Source: Kordiimonadaceae bacterium (lineage in GTDB: Bacteria > Pseudomonadota > Alphaproteobacteria > Sphingomonadales > Emcibacteraceae). From it: a stretch of 45,743 nucleotides of DNA. The notes under the pieces are model-generated. The model was not told the origin of the DNA. It searched no databases and saw only the letters and a program-made list of their open reading frames with translations. Shown here in pieces: positions 8,951 through 16,392 of this stretch (the first letter of the stretch is position 1; every line of letters starts with the position of its first letter). Location of the stretch: positions 1 through 45,743 of the forward strand of contig JABJKT010000070.1 of the NCBI GenBank assembly GCA_018660225.1, read 5' to 3'. A program made the position numbers and the translations under genes.

Positions 8951-9559
8951 ATGTATAAGTCACCTTCTAATAATAATGAACTTGATCATCTGATTAGTTT
9001 GCTGAGCAAAATTCCTGGCCTTGGACCAAGGTCGGCGCGCCGTGCCGCCCTACAGCTTATAAAGAAAAAAGATAGCCTGATGAGACCGCTTGCCGGGGCA
9101 TTATCGGACGTTGCTGAAAATGTTCACCCTTGCGTCACATGTGGTAATCTTGATGTTGAAAACCCTTGCCATATTTGTGAAAGCGCCAAGCGGGACAGAT
9201 CAATAGTTTGTGTGATTGAGGACGTCTCTGATCTTTGGGCGCTAGAGCGCGCAGGATCATTTCGCGGACTTTATCATGTCATTGGCGGTACTTTATCTGC
9301 CCTTGACGGTGTGGGACCGGATGATCTTAATATTAAGGCCCTTATTGAGAGAGCCAGTGACCCCGACTTAAACGAAGTCATTATCGCAACAAACGCCACA
9401 GTAGACGGTCAAACCACAGCCCATTATATCACCGAACAGATCAAAGGTTTTGATATAACCGTAACCCGGCTTGCCCACGGCGTTCCTATTGGCGGCGAGC
9501 TTGATTATCTTGACGATGGAACCTTAACCACTGCCCTTAACGCGAGGAGGCCATTTTAA
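8951..9559 (+). CDS. recR: Recombination mediator protein RecR
   Basis: 202 residues. Seen: an N-terminal helix-hairpin-helix ([17 protein letters not shown]), a zinc site with Cys61, Cys64, Cys73 and Cys76, and a Toprim domain beginning near 85 ([15 protein letters not shown]), followed by the conserved [16 protein letters not shown]. RecR works with RecO (and RecF) to load RecA on SSB-coated single-stranded DNA in gap repair. Length and motifs are complete. The last codons overlap the GAGGAGG ribosome site of the next gene, suggesting coupled translation. Confidence 0.97.
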   Translation: MYKSPSNNNELDHLISLLSKIPGLGPRSARRAALQLIKKKDSLMRPLAGALSDVAENVHPCVTCGNLDVENPCHICESAKRDRSIVCVIEDVSDLWALERAGSFRGLYHVIGGTLSALDGVGPDDLNIKALIERASDPDLNEVIIATNATVDGQTTAHYITEQIKGFDITVTRLAHGVPIGGELDYLDDGTLTTALNARRPF

Positions 9560-9561
9560 TC

Positions 9562-9945
9562 ATGACTATTCATAAAGGATCATGCCACTGCGGCGCTGTT
9601 ACATTCGAAGTGAAAGCCCCGGCTGATATAAAAGTAAGCCGCTGCAACTGCAGTATCTGTAGTGCATCTGGTTACGTTCATCTAATTGTTGATAAAGAAT
9701 ACTTCACCCTGCTAACGGGCGAAGATGATATTACGACATATAGTTTTAACACCCATACCGCCAAGCACACATTTTGCAAACATTGCGGCATAAAGTCATT
9801 TTATACCCCTAGATCGCACCCTGAAGGAATCAGCGTTAATCTAAACTCAGTAGACCCTTCAACCATAGATTCTATCGAATATGGCACGTTTGATGGTAAA
9901 AATTGGGAAAAGAATGTCGAAGAACTCAAGAAATTCTTGTCTTAA
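9562..9945 (+). CDS. GFA-family (CENP-V) zinc protein
   Basis: 127 residues of the GFA / CENP-V fold. Zinc-binding cysteines are in the expected three clusters: Cys8 and Cys10 (GSCHCGAV), Cys28, Cys30 and Cys33 (RCNCSIC), and Cys72 and Cys75 (FCKHCG). The family was named for glutathione-dependent formaldehyde activation, but most small members have no proven reaction, so the function is left open. The ribosome site GAGGAGG at 9543-9549 lies inside the end of recR, with only two bases between recR's stop and this ATG. It may be cotranscribed with the replication-repair genes without being related to them. Confidence 0.88.
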   Translation: MTIHKGSCHCGAVTFEVKAPADIKVSRCNCSICSASGYVHLIVDKEYFTLLTGEDDITTYSFNTHTAKHTFCKHCGIKSFYTPRSHPEGISVNLNSVDPSTIDSIEYGTFDGKNWEKNVEELKKFLS

Positions 9946-10030
9946 ATCAATTTTAAGGCTCTTTTTACTGTTACATTCAATTTGTAACTGGAACTTATCA
10001 TTTTTATTTTATATAGTAATTTTAAGTTAA

Positions 10031-10147
10031 CAGCTCTGAAGCCTGATTGCCTAACTCTTTAATGACATGGTGGGCAGGCCGTGGAAATTACTCCGCCGGG
10101 TTATCATGGAAACATTGTAGCCTCCCGTATTTGGAAAAGAGAAACAC
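10031..10147 (+). promoter_or_regulatory. Molybdenum cofactor (Moco) riboswitch upstream of moaA
   Basis: The 200-base leader before moaA holds the conserved blocks of the Moco RNA: GGCAGGCCGTGG at 10073-10084, CTCCGCCGGG at 10091-10100 and GCCTCCCGTATTTGGAAA at 10120-10137. The last is almost identical to the same part of the E. coli moaA leader as I remember it. Its 3' end runs into the moaA ribosome-binding region, so ligand binding would most simply block translation. A TATAGT at 10012-10017 could be a -10 element. The reading frame that can be drawn through this RNA (from 10047) is an artefact. Confidence 0.88.
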
Positions 10148-10148
10148 A

Positions 10149-11123
10149 ATGCTTGTTGATAAATATAATAGATCATTCCCCTACCTGAGGCTTTCCATCA
10201 CTGAAGTGTGTAATTTCAGCTGCAACTATTGTCTGCCCGATGGATATAAAAAAACAGGTGCCGAACATTTCCTAAATCAAGACGAGATAAGACGTCTAGT
10301 CGATGCTTTCGTTGAACTCGGCGTTTGGAAAATAAGACTTACGGGCGGCGAGCCAACAATCCGCAAGGATTTCACGGAAATTGCCAAAATGATCGGTGAC
10401 CGGCCGGAAATTGATACGCTTGCCTTTACCACAAACGGCTACCGTCTAAAAGAACGGGCGCAGGAATGGCATGACGCCGGCCTTAATGCCATCAATGTCA
10501 GTATTGATAGCCTTAATGCCAAAAAATTCCACGCCATTACCGGCCACGACCGCATGCAAGAAGTGCGTGAAGGGATCGATAAAGCCATAGAAGTGGGCTT
10601 TAAGGATGTTAAAATTAACGTGGTGCTTTTAAAAGGTGTTAATGATGATGAACTTGATAATTACCTTGAATATGTAAAAGACACCCCTGTCAGTGTTCGT
10701 TATATAGAACTAATGCAAACCGGTGATAATCTTACTTACTTTAATAAATTCCACCTCTCTTCTGACACCGTAAAAGATAAGCTTCTCGCGCAGGGTTGGG
10801 TTGAAAATATTCGGGCTCTGGGCGCAGGCCCCGCGGCTAATTTCACCCATGCGGATTATGCCGGATCTATTGGCCTGATCGCGCCCTATTCCAAAGATTT
10901 CTGTACCAATTGTAATCGCCTTCGCATTACATCATCTGGCGATCTTAGACTTTGTCTTTTTGGCAATGTTGGTATTCCACTACGCCATATGCTGCACAAT
11001 GATGATCAAAAGGGCGATCTGGTCGCCGCTATCTCTAAGCAGCTTGATTATAAAGCGTCCTCACACTTCCTTGCCTTGGGTGATACCGGGATTATGACAA
11101 ATCTTTCTTCTACCGGAGGCTAA
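10149..11123 (+). CDS. moaA: GTP 3',8-cyclase MoaA
   Basis: 324 residues from ATG 10149, directly after the riboswitch; 34 extra codons upstream in frame belong to that RNA. It is a radical SAM enzyme doing the first step of molybdopterin synthesis, GTP to 3',8-cyclo-GTP. Seen: first Fe-S site Cys21, Cys25, Cys28 (CNFSCNYC), GGEP at 66-69, second Fe-S site Cys252, Cys255, Cys269, and the C-terminal Gly-Gly (323-324) needed for catalysis. All key residues are present. No other moa or moe gene is in the window, so the partner MoaC must be elsewhere. Confidence 0.95.
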   Translation: MLVDKYNRSFPYLRLSITEVCNFSCNYCLPDGYKKTGAEHFLNQDEIRRLVDAFVELGVWKIRLTGGEPTIRKDFTEIAKMIGDRPEIDTLAFTTNGYRLKERAQEWHDAGLNAINVSIDSLNAKKFHAITGHDRMQEVREGIDKAIEVGFKDVKINVVLLKGVNDDELDNYLEYVKDTPVSVRYIELMQTGDNLTYFNKFHLSSDTVKDKLLAQGWVENIRALGAGPAANFTHADYAGSIGLIAPYSKDFCTNCNRLRITSSGDLRLCLFGNVGIPLRHMLHNDDQKGDLVAAISKQLDYKASSHFLALGDTGIMTNLSSTGG

Positions 11124-11134
11124 GTCGTCATTCC

Positions 11135-11464
11135 ATGAAAGTAAAACTTGAAGCTCAAAAGACTAGCATACGTCTTAGTAAAGATGAATTTCAAAAGCTA
11201 CTCAATACTGGGTTGCTGGATGAGCAGACCACCTTCCCCGGCGGCAATTCACTGACTTTTAAAATTGAGCTGGATATTGAACAAAATTTCAGCTTTAAAG
11301 ATAATGAAATGCTGTTCGTGCTGCCAGATCAGCTACTCCATGCCTATAAGCCAAGTAAATCCGGATTATCTTTAAAATTCCACGTTGATAGTAATCAAAA
11401 ACATGAACTTGTTTTTGAAGTGGATATAAAAAAACCGCCCCTTAGTAGCAACAATAAATCTTGA
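11135..11464 (+). CDS. Small uncharacterised protein following moaA
   Basis: 109 residues, 11 bases after moaA and so probably under the same riboswitch. I do not recognise it with confidence. It starts MKVKLEAQKTSIRLSKDEF and is predicted to be mostly beta strands with no Cys, His cluster, signal peptide or membrane segment. The opening resembles a group of small conserved proteins (DUF7009-like) that I recall, but the match is weak. Its position suggests a helper role in Moco synthesis or in a Moco enzyme; that is inference only. The 230 bases downstream hold the next operon's promoter and no clear terminator. Confidence 0.7.
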   Translation: MKVKLEAQKTSIRLSKDEFQKLLNTGLLDEQTTFPGGNSLTFKIELDIEQNFSFKDNEMLFVLPDQLLHAYKPSKSGLSLKFHVDSNQKHELVFEVDIKKPPLSSNNKS

Positions 11465-11593
11465 TAATTATTTTTAATTTAATACTTTTATTTTCTATAA
11501 AACTCGATATTTTACAGGGCTTATTGGGAAATTTACTGAAAATCAAATTTCCTCATTTTTTTGACATATAGAAGAATTTGCATTTTAGAAGTA

Positions 11594-11617
11594 TATGTTA
11601 TATGATAACGTAACATA
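11594..11617. promoter_or_regulatory. Nested palindrome, candidate operator of the amine oxidase operon
   Basis: TATGTTA (11594-11600) and TAACATA (11611-11617) are perfect inverted arms, and a second perfect palindrome GTTAT-ATG-ATAAC (11597-11609) lies inside them. The element ends about 36 bases upstream of the extended -10 box, i.e. around -50 to -75, a position typical for activator binding. The regulator is not identifiable from this window. Confidence 0.4.
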
Positions 11618-11652
11618 AAAATCACAAACTTATTCATTTTTTGAAATAATGT

Positions 11653-11661
11653 TGATATAAT
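11653..11661 (+). promoter_or_regulatory. Extended -10 promoter of the amine oxidase operon
   Basis: TGATATAAT at 11653-11661 is a perfect TGnTATAAT extended -10 box; the -35 region is poor (TTCATT at 11633-11638). Transcription would start near 11668, leaving a leader of about 27 bases with the ribosome site AAGGGA at 11684-11689. A weak -35 with an extended -10 fits a promoter that needs an activator. Confidence 0.55.
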
Positions 11662-11694
11662 GAATATATATAGAAGAATACCTAAGGGAACAAA

Positions 11695-13326
11695 ATGACT
11701 AAGACTGAAAATCCACGTCTTGAAGGCACACTAACTGCCGGAATGACAAAAAGATCTTTTTTACAATCTGTCGGCATGGTTGGCGGAACCGCTGCCGTAA
11801 TGACGGCCATGCAAGGCTGGAACATTGGCTTTGCCTCTGAAATGGACCGACCGCCGGCCCTTTCAACGGACGGTAAAGGTAAAAAGGTTATTATTCTTGG
11901 TGCTGGTCTATCCGGAATGGTGCTTGCTCATGAAATGAGCAAAAAAGGTTACAACTGTCAAATTATTGAAGCCATGCATTATGCTGGCGGACGCTGTGTA
12001 TCAGCACGTAAAGGATCTACCATTGAAGAAGTAAGCGGTGAAAAACAAACCTGTAACTTCGCCGACGGAAATTATATCAATTACGGTCCGTGGCGCATTC
12101 CTGCAGAACATAAATCAACAATTTATTATTGCCGCACCCTTGGTGTTCCCCTTGAAGTGATGATCAACAAATCAACTAAAGCCTATTACTATTATGAAAA
12201 CCAAGGCGGTCCCTTTAAAGGAAAGCCCGTCCGTCAGGGCGACGCCGATACCGATTTTAAAGGATATTCAACGGAACTTCTTGCCAAGGTTGCCGATCAG
12301 GGCGCCCTTGATCAAGCAATATCACAAGAAGACAAAGAAAAATTATTAGAACATTTAAAAGCGTCCGGACTTATTGACCGTAAAGAACTTAACTACCGCG
12401 CCAACCGAGCACGCGGGCACAAAGTATATCCGGGAGCCGCAACAAATTTTGGTGAACTTTCAGATCCATATACCATGGCTGATGTCTTTAGCATTAAAAA
12501 TGCAAGCCGCAATGAAACGGCTGATCATCCAGCCGTTATGTTCCAGGCCGTTGGCGGTATGGACCAAATTGCACAAGGTCTAAAAAGAGCATTAAGCGCG
12601 GATACAATCCGTTATAATTCAGAAGTAACCGATATCATTCAGGATGATAATGGTGTTGAAGTTACTTATAAAAATACAAAAACCGGTGCCGTTGACGTTG
12701 AAAAAGGCGACTATTTAATTTCAACAGCCCCCCTTGGTGTGATGGCAAATATCAACACCAACCTAAGCGAAGAATTTCAAGCAGCGTTAAAAGCAACCCG
12801 CAGCAGTCCCGCCTGTAAAATGGGCGTTGAAATGAGCCACCGTTTCTGGGAACAAGAAGAAATGATTTACGGTGGGTCTTCAAACACGGACATTACGGGC
12901 CAAAGACTTCTTAGCTATCCATCAGGCAACATGTTCGGCACGGCCCATGGTGATACGGGTGTAATTCTTGGTTATTACCCAACGGGCGCCTCATCGATAC
13001 CGGTTAGTAATATGAGCGTAGCAGAACGTATCGAATTTGCCCTTGCGGCCGGTGAGAAAGTTCACCCTGGCAAATATAGAAAGAACTTCAGCGGTGAAGC
13101 GATGTCTGTTGCTTGGCATAAAATGAAATATGCTCTTGCCGGTTGGGAAAACTGGTCAAGGCGTGGTCGTTCTCGTGCATTTCCTGTCATGCAAAAAGGT
13201 GATAACCGTATCTTTGTATCTGGTAATATCGCCTCTCCTGCTCTTGGTGGCTGGATGGCTGGTGCTATTGAAGGGGCGTGGTCAACAATGGAAGTGATTG
13301 ACAAGCGCGTCGCTGAACAGGCATAA
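11695..13326 (+). CDS. Exported flavin-dependent amine oxidase / dehydrogenase
   Basis: 543 residues of the FAD amine-oxidase superfamily (monoamine oxidase, L-amino acid oxidase, NicA2). Residues 1-48 look like a Tat export signal, but with Lys19-Arg20 (TKRSFLQS) in place of the usual Arg-Arg, followed by a small-residue hydrophobic stretch. The dinucleotide motif is GAGLSGMV (69-76) with AGGRC at 97-101. The C-terminal FAD segment is VSGNIASPALGGWMAGAIEGAW. The start has AAGGGA upstream. A cytochrome c and two exported RidA proteins follow, so I infer a periplasmic enzyme that oxidises an amine or amino acid to an imine and passes electrons to the cytochrome rather than to oxygen, as reported for NicA2 with CycN. 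The substrate is unknown. Confidence 0.88.
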   Translation: MTKTENPRLEGTLTAGMTKRSFLQSVGMVGGTAAVMTAMQGWNIGFASEMDRPPALSTDGKGKKVIILGAGLSGMVLAHEMSKKGYNCQIIEAMHYAGGRCVSARKGSTIEEVSGEKQTCNFADGNYINYGPWRIPAEHKSTIYYCRTLGVPLEVMINKSTKAYYYYENQGGPFKGKPVRQGDADTDFKGYSTELLAKVADQGALDQAISQEDKEKLLEHLKASGLIDRKELNYRANRARGHKVYPGAATNFGELSDPYTMADVFSIKNASRNETADHPAVMFQAVGGMDQIAQGLKRALSADTIRYNSEVTDIIQDDNGVEVTYKNTKTGAVDVEKGDYLISTAPLGVMANINTNLSEEFQAALKATRSSPACKMGVEMSHRFWEQEEMIYGGSSNTDITGQRLLSYPSGNMFGTAHGDTGVILGYYPTGASSIPVSNMSVAERIEFALAAGEKVHPGKYRKNFSGEAMSVAWHKMKYALAGWENWSRRGRSRAFPVMQKGDNRIFVSGNIASPALGGWMAGAIEGAWSTMEVIDKRVAEQA

Positions 13327-13429
13327 TTTTTAACGGCCTTATTGGCTTAACCTAAGGACATAATATCATCACAAATTTTTAAAATACTTAAAATGTGAGG
13401 ATAAATTAAAACAAAAAATGTGGGTAAAA

Positions 13430-13822
13430 ATGAAAAATTATTATAAATTACTATTAGCCCTTGTGGGAATTTTTTGCCTTTCTTCAAACGCTTATGCGCA
13501 AGAAACCGGCGAAGAAATATATACTGATTACTGCGAAGCCTGCCACCAGCCGGGCGGCGAAGGATTTGAAGATACTTATCCTGCACTAAAGGAAAATGTC
13601 TTCGTTCTTGGTGATACTGAAGAGCTAATATATCTAATGCTTGAAGGTCGCGGCGGGATGCCGACATTCATCGAAGATCTGGAAGTAGAGCAAATAACAA
13701 CGATCCTTAATTACATCCGCACCAGCTGGGGCAATGCGGGCGACGAAATTGATCCGGCGGTCGTAGAAGAAGCCTTTGACTTTATTGCCGAAGAAGATGA
13801 CGGTTTTGGACCCGGTAACTAA
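13430..13822 (+). CDS. Small periplasmic c-type cytochrome
   Basis: 130 residues from ATG 13430 (GTGGG just upstream); an ATG four codons earlier is possible. A cleavable signal peptide (cut after AYA, about residue 23) is followed by one haem site CEACH at 35-39 and the probable axial Met77 in GRGGMPTF. The mature protein is very acidic, mainly in the C-terminal third. It follows the flavoprotein gene by about 100 bases and precedes two ridA-like genes. The likely role is electron acceptor of the amine oxidase, passing electrons towards the respiratory chain (inference from gene order and the NicA2-CycN precedent). Confidence 0.88.
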   Translation: MKNYYKLLLALVGIFCLSSNAYAQETGEEIYTDYCEACHQPGGEGFEDTYPALKENVFVLGDTEELIYLMLEGRGGMPTFIEDLEVEQITTILNYIRTSWGNAGDEIDPAVVEEAFDFIAEEDDGFGPGN

Positions 13823-13892
13823 TTAGATAAAGCCCAATTAATTACCTGAAATCATTGCCAAATAAAAAGAATGCTATAAGTTAACAACGAAC

Positions 13893-13909
13893 GGTGCGCA
13901 CGCCGCACC
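13893..13909 (+). other. G+C-rich hairpin between the cytochrome and first ridA genes
   Basis: GGTGCG (13893-13898) pairs perfectly with CGCACC (13904-13909) across a 5-base loop. No T run follows, so it is not a standard terminator. It may protect or separate mRNA segments so that the operon's proteins are made in different amounts. Confidence 0.4.
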
Positions 13910-13937
13910 CAATGAAATAATTCCTAGGGAGAAAATT

Positions 13938-14456
13938 ATGTCAAACTTAACTAAAATTGCTGTTGCACTTCTTATAAGCTGTGTGGCATCACTAACCGCG
14001 AGTGCACAAATGATCGAAAGAACAAGTAAAGGCTTTCTTGATCCGGGAATTGTAATTCCTGCTGGAGCAGAAACCTATTATATGAGCGGTAAAGGAAATC
14101 ATGCTTGGGCCGAAGGCTGCAAGACACGTGATGAGCGTACTGCAAAAGGCGACCAGTGCAAACCGGGTGATATGTACGCACAAGGACAAGCTATTTTTGC
14201 GGCTTTCAAAACTCAACTTGAAGACGCTGGTTGGTCACTTAGCGATGTTGTAATGCTTCGCATTTTTGGCATACCTGGCGAAGATGGTAAAGTTGATACT
14301 GGTGGCTTCAATAAAGCCTATCAAGAATATTTCGGAGAAAATTCAACAAGTGGCAACACAAATCTACCGTCACGTACTTTCGTTGGCGCTCACACTTTAG
14401 TGGTGCCAGGATGGCTCGTGGAAGTAGAAGCGCGTGCCATTCGCATGCCTAAATAA
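13938..14456 (+). CDS. Exported RidA-family protein (copy A)
   Basis: 172 residues. A signal peptide (1-23, cut near ASA-Q) directs this RidA/YjgF/UK114 domain to the periplasm; most RidA proteins are cytoplasmic and about 130 residues. The imine-binding arginine is kept (Arg146 in PSRTFV), as is the acidic EVEARA strand (Glu162, Glu164). Compared with ordinary RidA it has an insert around 54-80 with Cys61 and Cys74, which could form a disulfide, and another around 112-121. RidA proteins hydrolyse enamines and imines to carbonyl plus ammonia. Here it would act on the product of the upstream flavoprotein (inference). It is 23 bases from copy B. Confidence 0.88.
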   Translation: MSNLTKIAVALLISCVASLTASAQMIERTSKGFLDPGIVIPAGAETYYMSGKGNHAWAEGCKTRDERTAKGDQCKPGDMYAQGQAIFAAFKTQLEDAGWSLSDVVMLRIFGIPGEDGKVDTGGFNKAYQEYFGENSTSGNTNLPSRTFVGAHTLVVPGWLVEVEARAIRMPK

Positions 14457-14479
14457 TAAATTCTAAGGAAGAAAATAAT

Positions 14480-14974
14480 ATGACTAAACTAATTAAAATC
14501 GCAATTGCTGCTTTCGTAGCAATGACAATAGCTGCTAACGCACAAAGTGTTATCAAACGCAACGACGAAGGTCGTATGTTCTATTCAACGATCGAAGTGC
14601 CAGCACATGCTGACCAGCTATTCGTTAGTGGTAAAGGACCAGGCGCCGTAAATCCTGACGCACCGCGTGCTGAGCGCACATACGGCAACACAGAAACACA
14701 AGCCCGCAGCACATTTAACAGCATCAAAGCCGCCGTTGAAAAAGCAGGTTGGAGCATGAGCGACGTTGTTATGGCGCGCGTCTATCTTGTTGCTGATCCA
14801 GCAATGGGTAGCATGGATTTTGGTGGTTTCAATAAAGCATTCCTAGAGTTCTTCGGTACAGAAGACCAACCAAACAAACCGGTTCGCGCCGTTGTTGAAG
14901 TTGCCGGCCTTGCCGTTGGTGGATGGCTAATCGAAGTTGACGTCCGCTTAGCAAGAATGCCTGCTGCTAACTAA
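14480..14974 (+). CDS. Exported RidA-family protein (copy B)
   Basis: 164 residues. It is a diverged tandem relative of the preceding gene, also with a signal peptide (1-21, cut near ANA-Q). The RidA arginine is present (Arg136 in PVRAVVEVAG). In the final strand the second acidic residue is Asp154 rather than Glu (IEVDVRL), a conservative change that could alter activity. It lacks the two-Cys insert of copy A. The pair may form homo- or hetero-trimers, since RidA is a trimer with active sites between subunits. TAAGGA precedes the ATG. A double hairpin ends the operon right after it. Confidence 0.88.
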   Translation: MTKLIKIAIAAFVAMTIAANAQSVIKRNDEGRMFYSTIEVPAHADQLFVSGKGPGAVNPDAPRAERTYGNTETQARSTFNSIKAAVEKAGWSMSDVVMARVYLVADPAMGSMDFGGFNKAFLEFFGTEDQPNKPVRAVVEVAGLAVGGWLIEVDVRLARMPAAN

Positions 14975-14985
14975 ATACAGATTTT

Positions 14986-15045
14986 CAAGATTTAACGATC
15001 TTGTTTGCATAAGAAAGGCGCTGATTATTTTCAGCGCCTTTTTTT
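14986..15045 (+). terminator. Strong intrinsic terminator of the amine oxidase operon
   Basis: A perfect 11-bp stem (15014-15024 with 15031-15041) with a 6-base loop is followed by T residues to 15045. A smaller 6-bp hairpin with a following T run (14986-15003) lies just before it. The large stem ends five bases before the stop of the convergent lipoprotein gene, and may also act on that strand. Confidence 0.92.
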
Positions 15046-15049
15046 ATTG

Positions 15050-16315
15050 CTAATTATTCCACTGGAAAAATTCAACCGTATACCCACCCGGATCGCGGAT
15101 TAGGAAAGCTCTTATCGGCGCCGTCGTGCTATCGTAAATTTCATGTTCAATTTTAACATTTTTAGCGTTCTTAATAGCCGCGTACCATTTATCAACATCT
15201 TTTGAAACAATACTGACCATTACGGCGCTTTCTTTATTCGGGTGATGAAAGCCGCCTTCGCTATCCATAACCACACCGATAAAGGCTGTATCCGTTAGCT
15301 TATAAATCTTCACCCAATCATCATCAAATGTTGCCGTTAGTTGAAGGTCTTTTGCGTAAAACTCCGCTGCTCTGGCAAAATCTTCTTCGCTATAATAAAG
15401 CATAGTAATCTGCTCATCAATTTTCGGTAAATCCATGGTTCCGTAAACGCTCCTGTCTGTCTGGCCTTTATCCATCTGCACCGGCAATGCTGTACATTCA
15501 TTCTGGCTCACGCCGCTTGTATTAAAATCAAGAAACGAAGTCGCCGCATAGGTGGCGATTGTCGGCACATTGCCCACATAATTGGTGTCCATTACTGCAT
15601 GCTCAACGGAAATTTGAAAAACTTCGCCCGCTGATAAAAGATCACTAGAAATAGTTACATTCTGATCGGCGTAGGTTAAATGAGCCCCGCCGCCAAAAGG
15701 CACCCCGCTATGGGATATCTTCTCACCTTTACAATTCGCCATAACGGCGAATATCAAATCATCGACAAAACCGTTTTCATCCGGACCGCCTTCCAGAAAC
15801 GGCGTCCATGAAATTACGATATCCTGATCAGGATCAACGCTGGCCGCGGATACCTCACTGCCATTTTGACTGATGGTAATTATTGGTGAGGCGGGAATGC
15901 GGGTATTCCCATCATCCCGGTCCGACATAACGACCGGAATATGCAGCACAGTGCCGCCGGTTTCCGTATATTCGTACATATATTCCCCGTTGGGATAAAG
16001 CGCGTTTAAGTCTTCTTCATTGTTATAACGCCCGCCGTGGGTTTCTAAGGTCGATGGATGATCGTCAAAATTCATCCTATCAATTGCCGGATGGCTTAAG
16101 GTGCCGTTTGTCACAGCCCCGCCTTCTTTTACAAAAATTTCAGCAAAGAAATGATAATTGATCATCTGCTGCGCGCCCGAATTGTCTTGTCTGTAATTGG
16201 CGGTTTTTCCTACCACTAGAAACTGGGTATCCGTGCTATTCACTTCATTTTGAGCGCAGGCACTTAGCATTAAGGCTGGATAAATCATAAATGCGATCAG
16301 CCATTTTTTCAGCAT
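15050..16315 (-). CDS. Lipoprotein with an uncharacterised N-terminal region and a C-terminal VOC domain
   Basis: 421 residues from ATG 16315, which has GAGGGAAGAAG upstream; a longer frame starting 28 codons earlier is rejected. The signal ends in the lipobox LSAC (Cys20). Residues about 25-295 are beta-rich and not recognised. Residues about 305-421 form a glyoxalase/bleomycin-resistance (VOC) domain with MLYYSEEDFARAAEFYAKDL at its start and DPGGYTVEFFQW at its end. A VOC domain on an envelope lipoprotein is unusual. It is convergent with the amine oxidase operon and divergent from the MtnA-fusion cluster. The function is unknown; binding of a small ligand is the most one can say. Confidence 0.75.
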   Translation of the reverse strand: MLKKWLIAFMIYPALMLSACAQNEVNSTDTQFLVVGKTANYRQDNSGAQQMINYHFFAEIFVKEGGAVTNGTLSHPAIDRMNFDDHPSTLETHGGRYNNEEDLNALYPNGEYMYEYTETGGTVLHIPVVMSDRDDGNTRIPASPIITISQNGSEVSAASVDPDQDIVISWTPFLEGGPDENGFVDDLIFAVMANCKGEKISHSGVPFGGGAHLTYADQNVTISSDLLSAGEVFQISVEHAVMDTNYVGNVPTIATYAATSFLDFNTSGVSQNECTALPVQMDKGQTDRSVYGTMDLPKIDEQITMLYYSEEDFARAAEFYAKDLQLTATFDDDWVKIYKLTDTAFIGVVMDSEGGFHHPNKESAVMVSIVSKDVDKWYAAIKNAKNVKIEHEIYDSTTAPIRAFLIRDPGGYTVEFFQWNN

Positions 16316-16392
16316 TACTTCTTCCCTCATAATTGTTTTCACTTTATGGTCAGACCTTACCGTAATAATTAAGCAGAATAAAGAAATAACAG

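Noticed and set aside
10047-10148. N-terminal extension of MoaA by 34 residues
   Set aside because: These bases form the conserved core of the Moco riboswitch, the encoded peptide is unlike any MoaA N-terminus, and the ATG at 10149 gives the normal 324-residue enzyme.
13893-13909. Terminator splitting the amine oxidase operon
   Set aside because: The hairpin has no T run, and the next gene has no clear promoter; the shared export theme favours one operon.
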